From: Pedobacter sp. BAL39
GTDB lineage: Bacteria; Bacteroidota; Bacteroidia; Sphingobacteriales; Sphingobacteriaceae
Length of the DNA: 64,000 nt
NCBI RefSeq assembly: GCF_000170795.1
Contig: NZ_ABCM01000001.1
Location: 124,001 to 188,000 of the forward strand
Reading direction: 5' to 3'
Shown here one piece after another: positions 50,395 through 60,469 of the stretch; the first letter of the stretch is position 1; each line of letters begins with the position of its first letter. Position numbers and translations under genes: made by a program. Under the pieces are notes generated by a model, which made no database searches, was not told the DNA's origin, and saw nothing but the letters and a program-made list of their open reading frames with translations.

Positions 50395-52962
50395 TTAATA
50401 GTTTAACCCTGGGATTGGAGATTCATCCACAATTTTATCCAACATCTGTTTCAGGTATTGCAGGTGGATTTTTGTATCCTGATTTTTAGTTCTTGCAATG
50501 CCGGCATTAATGTCTGTACGCAGTTCTTTCAAATGCGCAAATGCCAGTGCTTTCACGTTAGAATACAGCAACACTTCAGTTGGCGTTACAGAAGCCAGAA
50601 TGTTGTCTGTAGACCCTTGTAAGGCAAAACGTTTGTTGTACATCGTGATGATGCTGCCCACATACATTTTTTGCAGGGCCCTACGGTACTCATCCGCAGC
50701 GGCACCTGTTGAAAGTTCTGTGAAAATGCCTTTTTTCAAATCTCTCAACCATTCGGCTGGGGAGTAAGCACCGAGACCATTATCCCTTTGGTTCACAATC
50801 ATGCGGAACAACCTGCTTTGCGAGGTTACTGCTGCCAAAACACCCTGTTGTACTTTCTGAACATCATTGAAGCTGTATCCCGGATCAATCTTATTCAGGA
50901 TCTGTTTATCCAGTAACCACTTTGGCGTAGTAAATACCTGCTCGTTGAAGTATTTCACGGCTTCCTTTTGTTTCGCCAGACTCACTGCCTGGTAAACCGC
51001 TCCTGGTTGATCGTAAGTCTTCTCTGTAGTCATTACCCCACCCATATTTTTCATAACGTGGAACGCATAACGGTCAAACTGACCTACCGCTTCCTTGTAC
51101 ATGATTTTGAGGTTGGTGTAATCTTCACCATCCTCCCTTGTCCAGTTGATCAGGTTGGGAACAATGCGTTTCAGGTTTTTGATACCATATAAACTTGCCT
51201 TGATGGCATCATCACCAAGATCTTCAGCTTGCGAACGAGGATCATAATCTTTGCCTTCGCCACCGAACCACAAACGTTTGTTATTGGCCAGACTGTCTTT
51301 AGTGACGGTATTCAACATTTTACGTTCCGCTTCAGCATCCCTGGCGTCCAGCATCGGGCGATAGCCCCACTGAATTGCCCATTTGTCATAATCGTTGATC
51401 CTTGGGAACAGTCCTTTCTCAGTGATGTTATCTTCGGGCTGCGCCACGTAGTTAAAACGTGCATAGTCCATGATTGACGGCGTATGGCCATGCGCTTCCA
51501 CCCAGGCTTTGTCACGTAGTTTTTCCACAGGAACCGTGCTGCTGGCCCCCATGTTGTGGCGTAGGCCAAGGGTATGACCAATTTCATGTGAAGACACAAA
51601 ACGGATCAGCTGCCCCATCAGTTCATCATCAAATACATTTTTACGCGCTCTTGGATCCACTGCCGCACATTGGATCATATACCAGTTGTGCACCAGGCTC
51701 ATCACGTTGTGGTACCAGCCGATGTGGCTCTCAATGATCTCACCTGTTCTAGGATCAGCGACATTAGGGCCGTACGCATTTGCTTTCGGCGACGCAAAGT
51801 AGCGGATGACAGAAAAGCGTGCATCATCAAGGCTCATGGTAGAGTCTGCTTCCGGCCATTCTTTACCTACAATGGCATTTTTAAAACCAGCCTGCTCAAA
51901 AGCCTTCTGCCAGTCGTTGATACCGGCGATCAGGTACGGGCGCCATTTTTTAGGAGTTGCAGGGTCGATGTAATAAACGATCTGTTTTTTAGGTTCCACC
52001 AGTTCTCCGCGTCTGAATTTCTCCATATCTTCATCCTTCACTTCCAGTCGCCAGCGGTGCACAAACACTTCTGGTTTCACCTTTTGCTGTTCGTCCGAAA
52101 ACTTATAAAATCCGCTTGCAAAGAAACCTACGCGCGGATCGAAATAACGCATGCGCATCGGTTTCTCAGGCAACAGGACAAAGGAGCTGTTCATCTCCAG
52201 TGTCACTACTCCCGCTGCTCTGGATGCTGGTAAGGAGCCTGCTGCAGAAGAATAGGTACGCACAGATTTTACTTCTGTGTTGATCGGAAAACTTTTCACA
52301 CTGGATATAAAAGAACGGTCTGGCAGCTGACCAGCTAAACCATAACTTTTCTTATCCTCCGGGCTGAACGCAAACAAGGGATTCTCACTGAGGAGAAACT
52401 CCGTCACATCGATCACCATTGCTGATGAGTCCTTACTTAGCGCTTTCAATGGGAAAGCCGCAATAATAGGGTTCAGGTTTGAGCTTTTCACGGCCCTGGA
52501 GATCATGTCTGTTGAATCTGCAGCACTCACCAGCGCTGAAACCCTTAAAAACAGCTTGTTATCAGGACCTTTCTCCCAGTAAATCATGTTTTCAGCAACT
52601 TCCTCACCGCCGTAGTTTCCAGCACCTGGAGTAGATCCACTCAGGCGGTTGACCACGAGTATATCTTTTCCCAAGAGTGTTTTAGGGATTTCGAAGTAGT
52701 ACTTCTCCGCTACCTTATGGACGGTCATGAGCCCCTTTTGCGTCACAGCCTTGGAAGTAACTACCTCACTATAAGGCTTGATCGTACTCTTTGCACTGTC
52801 TGCTTTCAGCTTCGCTGCATTTGCCGAAGCGGCAGTGGCAGCAGGTGTTTTCGATTTCGATTTTTTAAATAAGCTACAGGAGCTGGCGTTCATCGCAAGC
52901 AAGGCAGTAGCCAACACCAGGCACTTTTGCCTGGTGTTAGGGTTGAATATGTGTTTTTTCAT
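50395..52962 (-). CDS. Zinc-dependent metalloprotease lipoprotein (DUF5117/DUF5118 type)
   Basis: An 855-residue exported protein with a lipobox-type signal (LLAMNASSCSLFKK) and a basic Ala-rich linker. The DUF5118 and DUF5117 regions follow (KPYSEVVTSKAVTQKGLMTV; LLGKDILVVNRLSG). The catalytic domain carries the metzincin zinc site HEIGHTLGLRH (about 457-467) with the general-base Glu, and a Met-turn in PSIMDYARFNY. The C-terminal third is helical. It is expected to degrade proteins or peptides at the cell surface or in the periplasm. Located 8 bp after the SusD gene in the same operon, which points to peptides as the imported nutrient. Confidence 0.93.
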   Translation of the reverse strand: MKKHIFNPNTRQKCLVLATALLAMNASSCSLFKKSKSKTPAATAASANAAKLKADSAKSTIKPYSEVVTSKAVTQKGLMTVHKVAEKYYFEIPKTLLGKDILVVNRLSGSTPGAGNYGGEEVAENMIYWEKGPDNKLFLRVSALVSAADSTDMISRAVKSSNLNPIIAAFPLKALSKDSSAMVIDVTEFLLSENPLFAFSPEDKKSYGLAGQLPDRSFISSVKSFPINTEVKSVRTYSSAAGSLPASRAAGVVTLEMNSSFVLLPEKPMRMRYFDPRVGFFASGFYKFSDEQQKVKPEVFVHRWRLEVKDEDMEKFRRGELVEPKKQIVYYIDPATPKKWRPYLIAGINDWQKAFEQAGFKNAIVGKEWPEADSTMSLDDARFSVIRYFASPKANAYGPNVADPRTGEIIESHIGWYHNVMSLVHNWYMIQCAAVDPRARKNVFDDELMGQLIRFVSSHEIGHTLGLRHNMGASSTVPVEKLRDKAWVEAHGHTPSIMDYARFNYVAQPEDNITEKGLFPRINDYDKWAIQWGYRPMLDARDAEAERKMLNTVTKDSLANNKRLWFGGEGKDYDPRSQAEDLGDDAIKASLYGIKNLKRIVPNLINWTREDGEDYTNLKIMYKEAVGQFDRYAFHVMKNMGGVMTTEKTYDQPGAVYQAVSLAKQKEAVKYFNEQVFTTPKWLLDKQILNKIDPGYSFNDVQKVQQGVLAAVTSQSRLFRMIVNQRDNGLGAYSPAEWLRDLKKGIFTELSTGAAADEYRRALQKMYVGSIITMYNKRFALQGSTDNILASVTPTEVLLYSNVKALAFAHLKELRTDINAGIARTKNQDTKIHLQYLKQMLDKIVDESPIPGLNY

Positions 52963-52970
52963 GTTTCTGT

Positions 52971-54380
52971 TTAGTTGTAACCAGGGTTTTGTACCAGGTT
53001 AGGGTTGGCGTCAATTGCTGCAGTTGGGATAGGCAGCAATTTCGATATTGGTCTGTAACCGGTTTTCAATGTTTCCAGCACCACATCTGCCTGTCCGGTT
53101 CTTTTCAGGTTGAACCAGCGGTGTGACTGCTCGCAGAAGAATTCCTTACGTCCTTCCAGCAGGATCTCGTTGATCAGGGTAGCCTGATCGGCAGTGGTAC
53201 TTTCTGCTGTTTCTGCGCGTGAACGGATCACGTTCATGTCGTCCCTTGCACCAGTCAGGTCTGCTCCGATTCTTGCCTTTGCCTCCGCCCGGATCAGGTA
53301 TTGTTCAGCAAGACGCAATACCGTAGGTGATTCCGCAACTCCTGCTGCAACGGCATCGGCCTGTGTCGTATACTTATATTTGTAAGGGAGCACCACCTCA
53401 AGAGCGCCAGCCCCATAGACTCTCATCCATCGCTGAGGACGCAGATCGCTGTTGCTGTAAAGATTGATCAGGTCGTCACGGATATCAAACTGAGGAGTAG
53501 CATTAAACGCGGGCAGGAATGTTTGCGCTTCAACAGTATATTGGTTGATGACATTGATGGGCGATGACATCTGCCAGATGCTTTCGGCATTATTTTTCAC
53601 CCAAACGCCAGTAGCCATATCGGCGGCAGGAATGATACTGAAGAGGCCCGAGCTGATGACCTCAGTAGCATTGCTTTCCGCAGCAGCATAGTTCCCGGTA
53701 AAGAGACTGACCCTGGCCAGCAATGCCGCAGCCGTCAGTCGGTTTACACCCAGCCGCGAACCCGATGTTGCAGAGTAGTCTGCGGGCAGGTCCGCTTTTG
53801 CAGCGGTCAGGTCAGCGATGATCTGCTCATATACCCTTGCCACTGTCTCTTTAGGAAGAAATGCCGTCACCGTAACATCAGTGGTCAGCACCAACGGTAC
53901 ATCCCCAAAGGTATTGATGAGGTTAAAGTAACAATAGGCCCTGAAAACTTTTGCTTCAGCAGTAAATTGTTTCTTCACACGGTCAGACGTTCCCTGATAT
54001 TTTTGTAGTCCTTCGATGATGGAATTTGCACGATAGATGGTGGAATACCAGTCCTGGAATATGGTGGCCTGAAAGGTACTGATGGAGGTATAGGAATTGT
54101 TATACACTTCGGAGTAAGTTGGATTGACACCGGTGTAGATGAGATCATCCGCAAAGAGTGCATTGTATACTGGTGTATAGGTACTTTGCGTGGCCGCCTG
54201 TGCCAGGCCGGTATACATTCCAGATAGGGCACTAGTAGCGAGTTTATCCGAGGAGAACACCAGCTCATTGGTCACCTCATTCAGGGGTGGGTCGATTGCT
54301 ACCATTTTCTCGCAGGCAGATAAGGCCATCACTGCGATTGCTGTACAGCCCAGAAATATTTTTTCAATTGATTTTAACAT
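52971..54380 (-). CDS. SusD/RagB family lipoprotein, second locus
   Basis: A 469-residue SusD-like nutrient-binding lipoprotein. The signal peptide ends MALSAC (lipidated Cys), followed by EKMVAIDPPLNEV, the usual start of the mature protein. TPR-like helical blocks are FRAYCYFNLINTFGDVPLVL and LTAAALLARVSLFTGNYAAA. The C-terminal block has AEQYLIRAEAKARIGADLTG, EGRKEFFCEQSHRWFNLKRT and the ending LLPIPTAAIDANPNLVQNPG. It caps the partner SusC encoded 11 bp upstream. Ligand inferred to be a peptide from the linked protease. Confidence 0.95.
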   Translation of the reverse strand: MLKSIEKIFLGCTAIAVMALSACEKMVAIDPPLNEVTNELVFSSDKLATSALSGMYTGLAQAATQSTYTPVYNALFADDLIYTGVNPTYSEVYNNSYTSISTFQATIFQDWYSTIYRANSIIEGLQKYQGTSDRVKKQFTAEAKVFRAYCYFNLINTFGDVPLVLTTDVTVTAFLPKETVARVYEQIIADLTAAKADLPADYSATSGSRLGVNRLTAAALLARVSLFTGNYAAAESNATEVISSGLFSIIPAADMATGVWVKNNAESIWQMSSPINVINQYTVEAQTFLPAFNATPQFDIRDDLINLYSNSDLRPQRWMRVYGAGALEVVLPYKYKYTTQADAVAAGVAESPTVLRLAEQYLIRAEAKARIGADLTGARDDMNVIRSRAETAESTTADQATLINEILLEGRKEFFCEQSHRWFNLKRTGQADVVLETLKTGYRPISKLLPIPTAAIDANPNLVQNPGYN

Positions 54381-54391
54381 GACTGATTTTT

Positions 54392-57300
54392 TTAAAACGT
54401 GAACTGTAAACCTGCAACAACGGTGCGCAATGGTGGGGTGACGATTCCCTGGGATTCCGGATCATAACCTTTGTAATTGGTGATCGTGAAAAGGTTTTGC
54501 GCCTGGGTGAACACCCTGATCTGCTGAGCATGAAGTTTTGACACCCACTTTGTGGGCAACACATAAGATAGGTTCACATTTTTCATCCTGATGAATGAAG
54601 CATCCACAATATTGGCATCAGAACCTGTCCAGCTGCTATAACCAAAATACGCCGGTCTTCCGTTGGTGCCTGCGGTACCAGCGGTAACCAGGTAATCCTG
54701 AGATCCGAGGGCAAGGTATTCATCCACTACACTTGTTGCCATGTTGTACATGTATCCAGGAGGATAAAAGGAAGCAGCAGCCAGGCTCCGGCCACGTTGT
54801 TTAACAAATTGAAACGTAAAATCAAGGGTCAGTCCTTTATAAGTAAGCGTATTGGTCAACCCGCCGAAGAAGCTTGGGTACGCACTACCAACAAAATAAC
54901 GGTCGCCGCGGCCAATCTCAGAAAGTCCCGTAGTCGGACTAGCTGTTCCACCTACACCATTAAAGTCAGTGAAGGCAGGCAGGTTTGTTGCGGGATCAAT
55001 ACCTGTAAACTGGTAAGCATAAAACGAACTGATTGGGCGTCCCACCAGGTAAGTGGTGTAGTAGGAAGTCTTTTCAATATTCGGGAAGGACAAAAGCTTA
55101 TTGGCATTTTTACTGATGTTAAATCCGGAAGTCCAGGTGAACTCCTTGGTTCTGATGTTGGTGCTGCTGATGGCCAGCTCCACACCTGAGTTCTGCACTG
55201 TTGCAGGCAGGTTGCTCTGGTAGCTGGTAAAACCGGTCTGTGCGCTTAGCGGGTAGCTGATCAGCTGGTTGCCGGAGCGGTTGCGATAGTAATTACCGGT
55301 CAACGACAACCTGTCGTCGAAGAAACCCAGCTCAAGGCCTACTTCCAGTTTTTTAGTTGTCTCCCATTGGAAGGCTGCATTGGCAATCCTGCTTGGATTC
55401 AGGCTGGACACTCCATTGTAGGAGGCAGTTGAAGCGGTAAAAGATTCCAGGTATTGGTAATCACCGATTTCATCACTTCCTACTACACCGTAGCTACCGC
55501 GCAGTTTACCAAAGCTAAACCAGGAGAACTTATCTTTCAGGAAATTTTCTTCAGAGAACACCCATGCCGCGCCGACAGAGCCGAAGTTACCGAACTTCTT
55601 GTCCGGACCGAAACGTGAAGAACCATCTCTTCTGAAGTTAAGGTTCAGGATATATTTATCTGCCACATTATAATTTATACGTCCAAAAACAGAGGCATAT
55701 TTATAATCTCTCGAGGAACTGCTGGTAGATACCGTCGTTGCCGAGCTTACATTTCTGAGGAAATCGTCAGAGCTGAATCCCTGTGCACTGGTATAATATG
55801 GTTGTCTTGATTGTTTCGACTGGTAGGTGCCGCCCAATAGTGCACTCAATGATCCTTTCCAGATTTTACGGTTGTAAGTGATCTGAGGTTCAACGATATA
55901 GTTGTTCGCATAAGTATAAGCATAGCTGGCCGTTCCTGATACAGGTACCGTATAGGCTGTGCTCAACGACATGAGTGGTCTTAATACGACCTGGTTCATG
56001 TCGGTCTTGCTATATCCAAAAGTAGACTTGATGTCAAGACCTTCGAGGATGGTGTACTTCAGGTTTAAACTTCCCAACAGGTTACTTGAACGGTTATCAT
56101 TCGTCTGATACAGGAACCCATAAGGGTTATTTCCGCCTACCCAGTTCAGGGATCCGTCAGCTTTATAGATGGGGAAGTTAGGCGCAAGGCTATAAGCATA
56201 GTTTGCCAGTTCAGTAGAAGAGATGTTGTTTTTGTCGGTCGAGTAAATGGCGGAAAATCCAACGTTAAACTTCCTGTCTATGGAACTGTGGTTTAAGCTG
56301 ACATTTACTCCTCCCCTTTTATAACCCTGATCACCTGGGTATACGTTGCCTTCCTGGTGGTAAGTACCGCTCATGTAAAAGTTGGTATTGGCATCACCTC
56401 CTGAGACGTTTGCCGTCACATCATTCGTTCTTGCTGTTCCTCCCAGCAGTTCGCGCTGCCAGTCGGTACTTGTATTCTGGTCCCAGCTAACCAGGTCCGG
56501 CGCATTGGTTGCCGAAGGTGCTGTTGGGTTGGTCGTACCATTTGCAAAACCTTTCCTTCGAAGGGCCAGGTATTGTTCCGTATTCATGAGGTCAATAAAA
56601 TGGCCGACTACAGAAGCCCCGCTGGAAGCATTTACGTTAAACTTTGTTTTACCCGCGGCACCTTTCTTAGTAGTGATGAGCACGACGCCGTTCGCACCAC
56701 GTGATCCATAGATTGCGGTAGCATCGGCATCTTTCAACACTTCAAGGCTTTCAATATCCGAAGGGTTGATCGTGTTCAGCGGACTGGTATTGCCTTCTGC
56801 GGATGGCAATACGGAAGTGCTTGATGAAGCGGTATTGATGGGTTCAGAAAGAAAAGGCACACCATCAATAATGTATAAAGGACGGTTACTTTTACCAATG
56901 GAGTTGGCACCGCGGATCTGTACATTGATCCCTGCACCAGGTAAACCATTGGTCTGTGTGACCTGTACACCCGGCATCCTGCCCTGAAGCGTCTGCAAGG
57001 CATTGGTAACCGGTTGTTTCTCGATGTCTTTTGCAGTGATGCCTACCTGAGAGCCGGTGCTGGTCCTTCTGGTGGTAGTACCGTAACCAATTACCACTAC
57101 TTCATCCAGTTTGGCCGGGTCGGGTTTCATCTTTACCTGCAGGTCGATCTCTGCATTAACGGTCGTTTGATACAAACGATATCCGATGAATGAGAACTCC
57201 ACTACAGTACCGGGCGCAGAAATCCCAAGGGCAAAACGGCCCTTTGCATTGGTGGTAGTAGCCTGTCCGCCTGTTTTGGCTTTCAGCGACACTCCTGGCA

Positions 57301-57847
57301 TGGGTTCATCATTCTCATCCAGCACAATCCCGGAGATGACAAAGCCCTGTTGACTGGAACTTATCTTCGGTTCCTCAACAGGAGCCGTAATTACAGGCGA
57401 TTCCTCTTTTTGTCCTTTGGACCTGATGACCACAAACTGGTCGTTGATCACCTCGTAAGTCAGGTTGCTGTTTTTAAGCAGATAAACCAGCAGCTCCTTC
57501 ACTTTGATGCCATTGTATTTACCGCTGAATTTGGTGTTATCTTCTTTAATCTGGTTGTTGTAGACCAATCGGAATTTTGCCGATGAAGCCAGATCAGTAA
57601 GGGCTTCTTCAAGTTTTTGGTTAGTAAACTCTATAGACACCCTTTTCTCCATCAACTGTGCATTCACAGGAGCAGACCAGCTCAGCTGAACAGCCACAAC
57701 AATACCTAAAATCTGTATCAGTGAAAATTTCATAAGCTTGGTGAATATGGGAAGCGCATTTGCTGCGAATACTTCGTGGTTGGTATGTCGTTTGGACAGT
57801 GCAAAGTTTATTGCATAGACTGGCCGTTTGAACAATTTATTGTACAT
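54392..57847 (-). CDS. SusC/RagA TonB-linked transporter with N-terminal STN signalling domain
   Basis: About 1151 residues from the ATG at 57847 (MYNKLFKRPVYAIN); another in-frame ATG is 38 codons on, at the signal peptide proper (MKFSLIQILGIVVAVQ). After the signal comes an STN domain (VSIEFTNQKLEEALTDLA; FVVIRSKG), which marks transducers that talk to an anti-sigma factor. A carboxypeptidase-regulatory domain follows (ISGIVLDENDEPMPGVSLKA), then the plug (LQTLQGRMPGVQVTQTNG; NRPLYIIDGVPF) and a barrel ending VVAGLQFTF. The FecI/FecR pair directly upstream fits this design. Confidence 0.96.
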   Translation of the reverse strand: MYNKLFKRPVYAINFALSKRHTNHEVFAANALPIFTKLMKFSLIQILGIVVAVQLSWSAPVNAQLMEKRVSIEFTNQKLEEALTDLASSAKFRLVYNNQIKEDNTKFSGKYNGIKVKELLVYLLKNSNLTYEVINDQFVVIRSKGQKEESPVITAPVEEPKISSSQQGFVISGIVLDENDEPMPGVSLKAKTGGQATTTNAKGRFALGISAPGTVVEFSFIGYRLYQTTVNAEIDLQVKMKPDPAKLDEVVVIGYGTTTRRTSTGSQVGITAKDIEKQPVTNALQTLQGRMPGVQVTQTNGLPGAGINVQIRGANSIGKSNRPLYIIDGVPFLSEPINTASSSTSVLPSAEGNTSPLNTINPSDIESLEVLKDADATAIYGSRGANGVVLITTKKGAAGKTKFNVNASSGASVVGHFIDLMNTEQYLALRRKGFANGTTNPTAPSATNAPDLVSWDQNTSTDWQRELLGGTARTNDVTANVSGGDANTNFYMSGTYHQEGNVYPGDQGYKRGGVNVSLNHSSIDRKFNVGFSAIYSTDKNNISSTELANYAYSLAPNFPIYKADGSLNWVGGNNPYGFLYQTNDNRSSNLLGSLNLKYTILEGLDIKSTFGYSKTDMNQVVLRPLMSLSTAYTVPVSGTASYAYTYANNYIVEPQITYNRKIWKGSLSALLGGTYQSKQSRQPYYTSAQGFSSDDFLRNVSSATTVSTSSSSRDYKYASVFGRINYNVADKYILNLNFRRDGSSRFGPDKKFGNFGSVGAAWVFSEENFLKDKFSWFSFGKLRGSYGVVGSDEIGDYQYLESFTASTASYNGVSSLNPSRIANAAFQWETTKKLEVGLELGFFDDRLSLTGNYYRNRSGNQLISYPLSAQTGFTSYQSNLPATVQNSGVELAISSTNIRTKEFTWTSGFNISKNANKLLSFPNIEKTSYYTTYLVGRPISSFYAYQFTGIDPATNLPAFTDFNGVGGTASPTTGLSEIGRGDRYFVGSAYPSFFGGLTNTLTYKGLTLDFTFQFVKQRGRSLAAASFYPPGYMYNMATSVVDEYLALGSQDYLVTAGTAGTNGRPAYFGYSSWTGSDANIVDASFIRMKNVNLSYVLPTKWVSKLHAQQIRVFTQAQNLFTITNYKGYDPESQGIVTPPLRTVVAGLQFTF

Positions 57848-57949
57848 TTGTTTGGTTTTAGTAGTAAAGTAAAAGGCTTCTAAATCTTCACAGCAGGGTG
57901 TTTGCAGCACGCCTGCTGTTGCTTTTATAGGTGGTTAGTAAAGTTTAGC

Positions 57950-58939
57950 TCATGAATTACATCCTCCTCCTGTAAGGGTAATTAGGTTTTTGTTGATCGA
58001 GTATTGTGCGTTCAGCACTGCCGAAAGAACTTTCAGGGTATTGTCCAGCGACTGATCGGTAACATCAGCAGAAAGGAAACAATTCTGATAGGCATCTTTG
58101 CCGGCGTTGATTTTCACATTAAATTTCTTTTCAATACGCAACCGTACTTCTTCGAAAGGTGTATTCTCAAAGTTCATGTCGTATTCTGTCCCGTTGAGGA
58201 TGCTGACCTTGTCAGTCGCCGGTGCAGCGACAATCTGGGCTTTTTCTGCCGGGTTGTTTACAACGAATTCCGTACCTGGGGTAACCACCACAGGTTTATT
58301 GTTTTTAGCAGATGCGCCTTCCGATGCAGGCAATATGGACACCTTACCGGTAAGCACCGTCAGCCTGAAACTTTTGTCGGCCTCGCTGATGTTAAAGCTC
58401 GTCCCCAGCACACGTGTAGTGTAAGCACTGGTGCGGATGACGAAGGGGTGTTTTTTATCCTTGGCGACCTCGAAAAGCGCCTCCCCCCTTAATGTAACGT
58501 TTCTGGTGCTGTCACTGAATTTGGAAGGATAATCCAGGTGACTATCCCCTTTAAGCCACACGATGGACTGGTCTGGTAAGTGTATTTTTATGATTTTCCC
58601 TGCAGTGGAGCTTTTGGCCATCATCGTCGGCGCGGTGCTTACGTGCTCCTGGTTAAAAACAAAGAAACAGGCCATACCAATGACAGCGATAGAAGCCGCA
58701 ACGGCAAGATATCTTCCTATTCTGTATTTCGGCTGAGGGACATTGATTTTGCTCCTGATGGAGTTGAGGAGTCGTTGTTGCAGATCCGCCGGGCTTTTGT
58801 CTTTAAGGTTCCAAACCGGAGCATCTTCCGACACCTCAGCATACCAACACTCCAGCCTTTCCATTTCTTCAGGGGTGATGGTATTGTTCAGCAGCTTACT
58901 GGCAAGAATTTCCTTTTCTGATTGATTTTCGTTTGGCAT
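57950..58939 (-). CDS. FecR-type anti-sigma factor
   Basis: A 329-residue inner-membrane regulator. A cytoplasmic N-terminal helix region (about 1-80) binds the sigma factor and is followed by one membrane helix (YLAVAASIAVIGMACFFVF). The periplasmic FecR domain has IKIHLPDQSIVWLKGDSHLD, VTLRGEALFEVAKDKKHPF, TRVLGTSFNISE and KVSILP. A C-terminal STN-like DUF4974 domain follows (YDMNFENTPFEEVRLRIEKK). It would relay the state of the STN-bearing SusC to the sigma factor encoded 76 bp upstream. Confidence 0.95.
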   Translation of the reverse strand: MPNENQSEKEILASKLLNNTITPEEMERLECWYAEVSEDAPVWNLKDKSPADLQQRLLNSIRSKINVPQPKYRIGRYLAVAASIAVIGMACFFVFNQEHVSTAPTMMAKSSTAGKIIKIHLPDQSIVWLKGDSHLDYPSKFSDSTRNVTLRGEALFEVAKDKKHPFVIRTSAYTTRVLGTSFNISEADKSFRLTVLTGKVSILPASEGASAKNNKPVVVTPGTEFVVNNPAEKAQIVAAPATDKVSILNGTEYDMNFENTPFEEVRLRIEKKFNVKINAGKDAYQNCFLSADVTDQSLDNTLKVLSAVLNAQYSINKNLITLTGGGCNS

Positions 58940-59015
58940 TTCCCTCTGATTACAAACATATAGTGTAAAAAAAGGAGCAATACCCTTGGTCGGAATGAAA
59001 AAAAATATTTATTTC

Positions 59016-59603
59016 TTAAAAAAAAGCCCGAACAACCACAAAAAGCAGAAAAGAAAGCATGCTTAAATTCTCTTTAATGAATTTCAATGCTTTTGTGAGA
59101 TGCCCTTCCACTGTTTTTTTATTGATCTGCATATTTTCGGATATTTCCTGAGCGGTCATCCATTCTTCCCTGCTCAAACGGTATACCATCTGGCATTTTT
59201 CGGGGAGTTGCACAACAAGAGTTTCAATTTCTCCACGGATTTCGGAGAAGTCAAGCCAGTTTTGTGTGCTGTGGTCGGCAAGATTGTGGTACATCTCCCC
59301 TTCTATGGGCACCGCGTTACGTTTGCGCCGTTCCGCCAGACGATTGTAAATAGTATACTTGAGTATTGAGGAGATATAGGTAGCAAAGCTGTAGCGCAGT
59401 TGCCGGTCGAGGCGATGTTCCCAAAGCTCCAGAAACACTTGCTGCAGCACCTCCTCAGCCTCCTCCTGGGAGCCGAGTTTGTAGTAGGCCACCTGCAGGA
59501 GCCTGTCCCAATACCTGTTGTACAATACGGTGAAAGCCCTCTCACTGTCCTGCTTCAGCAGATTGACCAGTTGCTCATCCGATTCATCGCTTAGCACTTT
59601 CAT
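59016..59603 (-). CDS. ECF RNA polymerase sigma factor, FecI-like
   Basis: A 195-residue ECF sigma factor. Region 2 is visible as FTVLYNRYWDRLLQVAYYKL and EEAEEVLQQVFLELWEHR, and region 4 as VVQLPEKCQMVYRLSREEWM and EISENMQINKKTVEGHLTKA. A hydrophobic tail (MLSFLLFVVVRAFF) at the C-terminus is common in the Bacteroidota FecI-like group. With FecR it should control the SusC/SusD-protease operon downstream. Start at the ATG 59603. Confidence 0.95.
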   Translation of the reverse strand: MKVLSDESDEQLVNLLKQDSERAFTVLYNRYWDRLLQVAYYKLGSQEEAEEVLQQVFLELWEHRLDRQLRYSFATYISSILKYTIYNRLAERRKRNAVPIEGEMYHNLADHSTQNWLDFSEIRGEIETLVVQLPEKCQMVYRLSREEWMTAQEISENMQINKKTVEGHLTKALKFIKENLSMLSFLLFVVVRAFF

Positions 59604-59678
59604 TTCCCCAGTTAATAACTCCTAAGATAAGGCTTTATATTAAATTAACAATAAAGGTGGTCTTCTTGCCCGTTGAGC

Positions 59679-59697
59679 ATTGCAAAGATATTGCAAT
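59679..59697. promoter_or_regulatory. Inverted repeat upstream of the FNR-like gene
   Basis: ATTGCAA (59679-59685), 5-bp spacer, TTGCAAT (59691-59697). It lies in the divergent gap between the sigma factor and the FNR-like gene, 68 bp before the latter's ATG. It could be an operator for either gene; no direct evidence. Confidence 0.35.
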
Positions 59698-59764
59698 CAT
59701 ACATTGCTAATATTTGATTTATTGCCCATATTGGACACCTAAATCTCCCGACCTAACCTTAAGC

Positions 59765-60469
59765 ATGAAAAAAATCAACAGCTGTGACATTGAAAATTGT
59801 TTCTTCTGCCAAAATGTACTACCAGAATGGCTTCCTGCTGTGCTGGCAAACAGGAAAAACTTCATCGCCAAAAAAGGTGAGTTGATCATCAAAGAAGGTG
59901 ATCCCGTAACCGGTGTTTTCTTTGTAACCCAAGGTGTTGTAAAAGTTCACAAAAAATGGGGCGACAAGGAGTTGATCTTACGCTTTGCCGACCAAGGAAG
60001 CATCTTTGGTCATCGTGGAATAAATACCAAAGATGGTTTATACCCAATTTCTGCAACAGCACTGGAAACCACAACGCTATGTTATGTTGACATTGATTTT
60101 TTCAAAACTACCATAAAGGTAAACCACGATTTTGCCTATAACCTGCTGATGTTTTATGCTGATGAACTACACACGTCAGAAAAGAAAATGCGTGATTTAG
60201 CATTGATGCCGGTGAAGAACAGATTAGCCGTTGCTTTATTCCATTTGCGTACACAGTTCGGCATCAATACCGAAGACTGCATCAATATTACTTTAAGCCG
60301 ACAGGATCTTGCCGCCTTCACCGGCGCCACCTACGAAACCGTTTTCAGAACCATGAATGAGCTGATACAGGATGAGCTGATCGGTTTAAAAGGAAAAGAA
60401 ATCAGCATTTTGAATGAAGAAAAACTATTCGCACTGACCCAGGAGGCCTCATCACATCAGAATTTATAA
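59765..60469 (+). CDS. FNR-like Crp family regulator with four candidate Fe-S cysteines
   Basis: About 234 residues from the ATG at 59765 (MKKINSCDIENCFFC). An N-terminal cluster Cys7-x4-Cys12-x2-Cys15 and a fourth Cys106 in LETTTLCYVDIDFF resemble the [4Fe-4S] ligands of E. coli FNR (three N-terminal Cys plus Cys122 in an equivalent strand), although the N-terminal spacing differs. The cyclic-nucleotide-like domain (IIKEGDPVTGVFFVTQGVVK) and long dimer helix precede an HTH (SRQDLAAFTGATYETVFRTM). It faces the nitrite-assimilation genes, so oxygen or nitric-oxide control of these is plausible. An ATG at 59714 would add 17 unrelated residues. Confidence 0.88.
   Translation: MKKINSCDIENCFFCQNVLPEWLPAVLANRKNFIAKKGELIIKEGDPVTGVFFVTQGVVKVHKKWGDKELILRFADQGSIFGHRGINTKDGLYPISATALETTTLCYVDIDFFKTTIKVNHDFAYNLLMFYADELHTSEKKMRDLALMPVKNRLAVALFHLRTQFGINTEDCINITLSRQDLAAFTGATYETVFRTMNELIQDELIGLKGKEISILNEEKLFALTQEASSHQNL

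Noticed and set aside
51670..52233. Plus-strand frame of 187 codons within the metalloprotease gene
   Set aside because: Antisense to a well-supported enzyme; no signal, motif or promoter.
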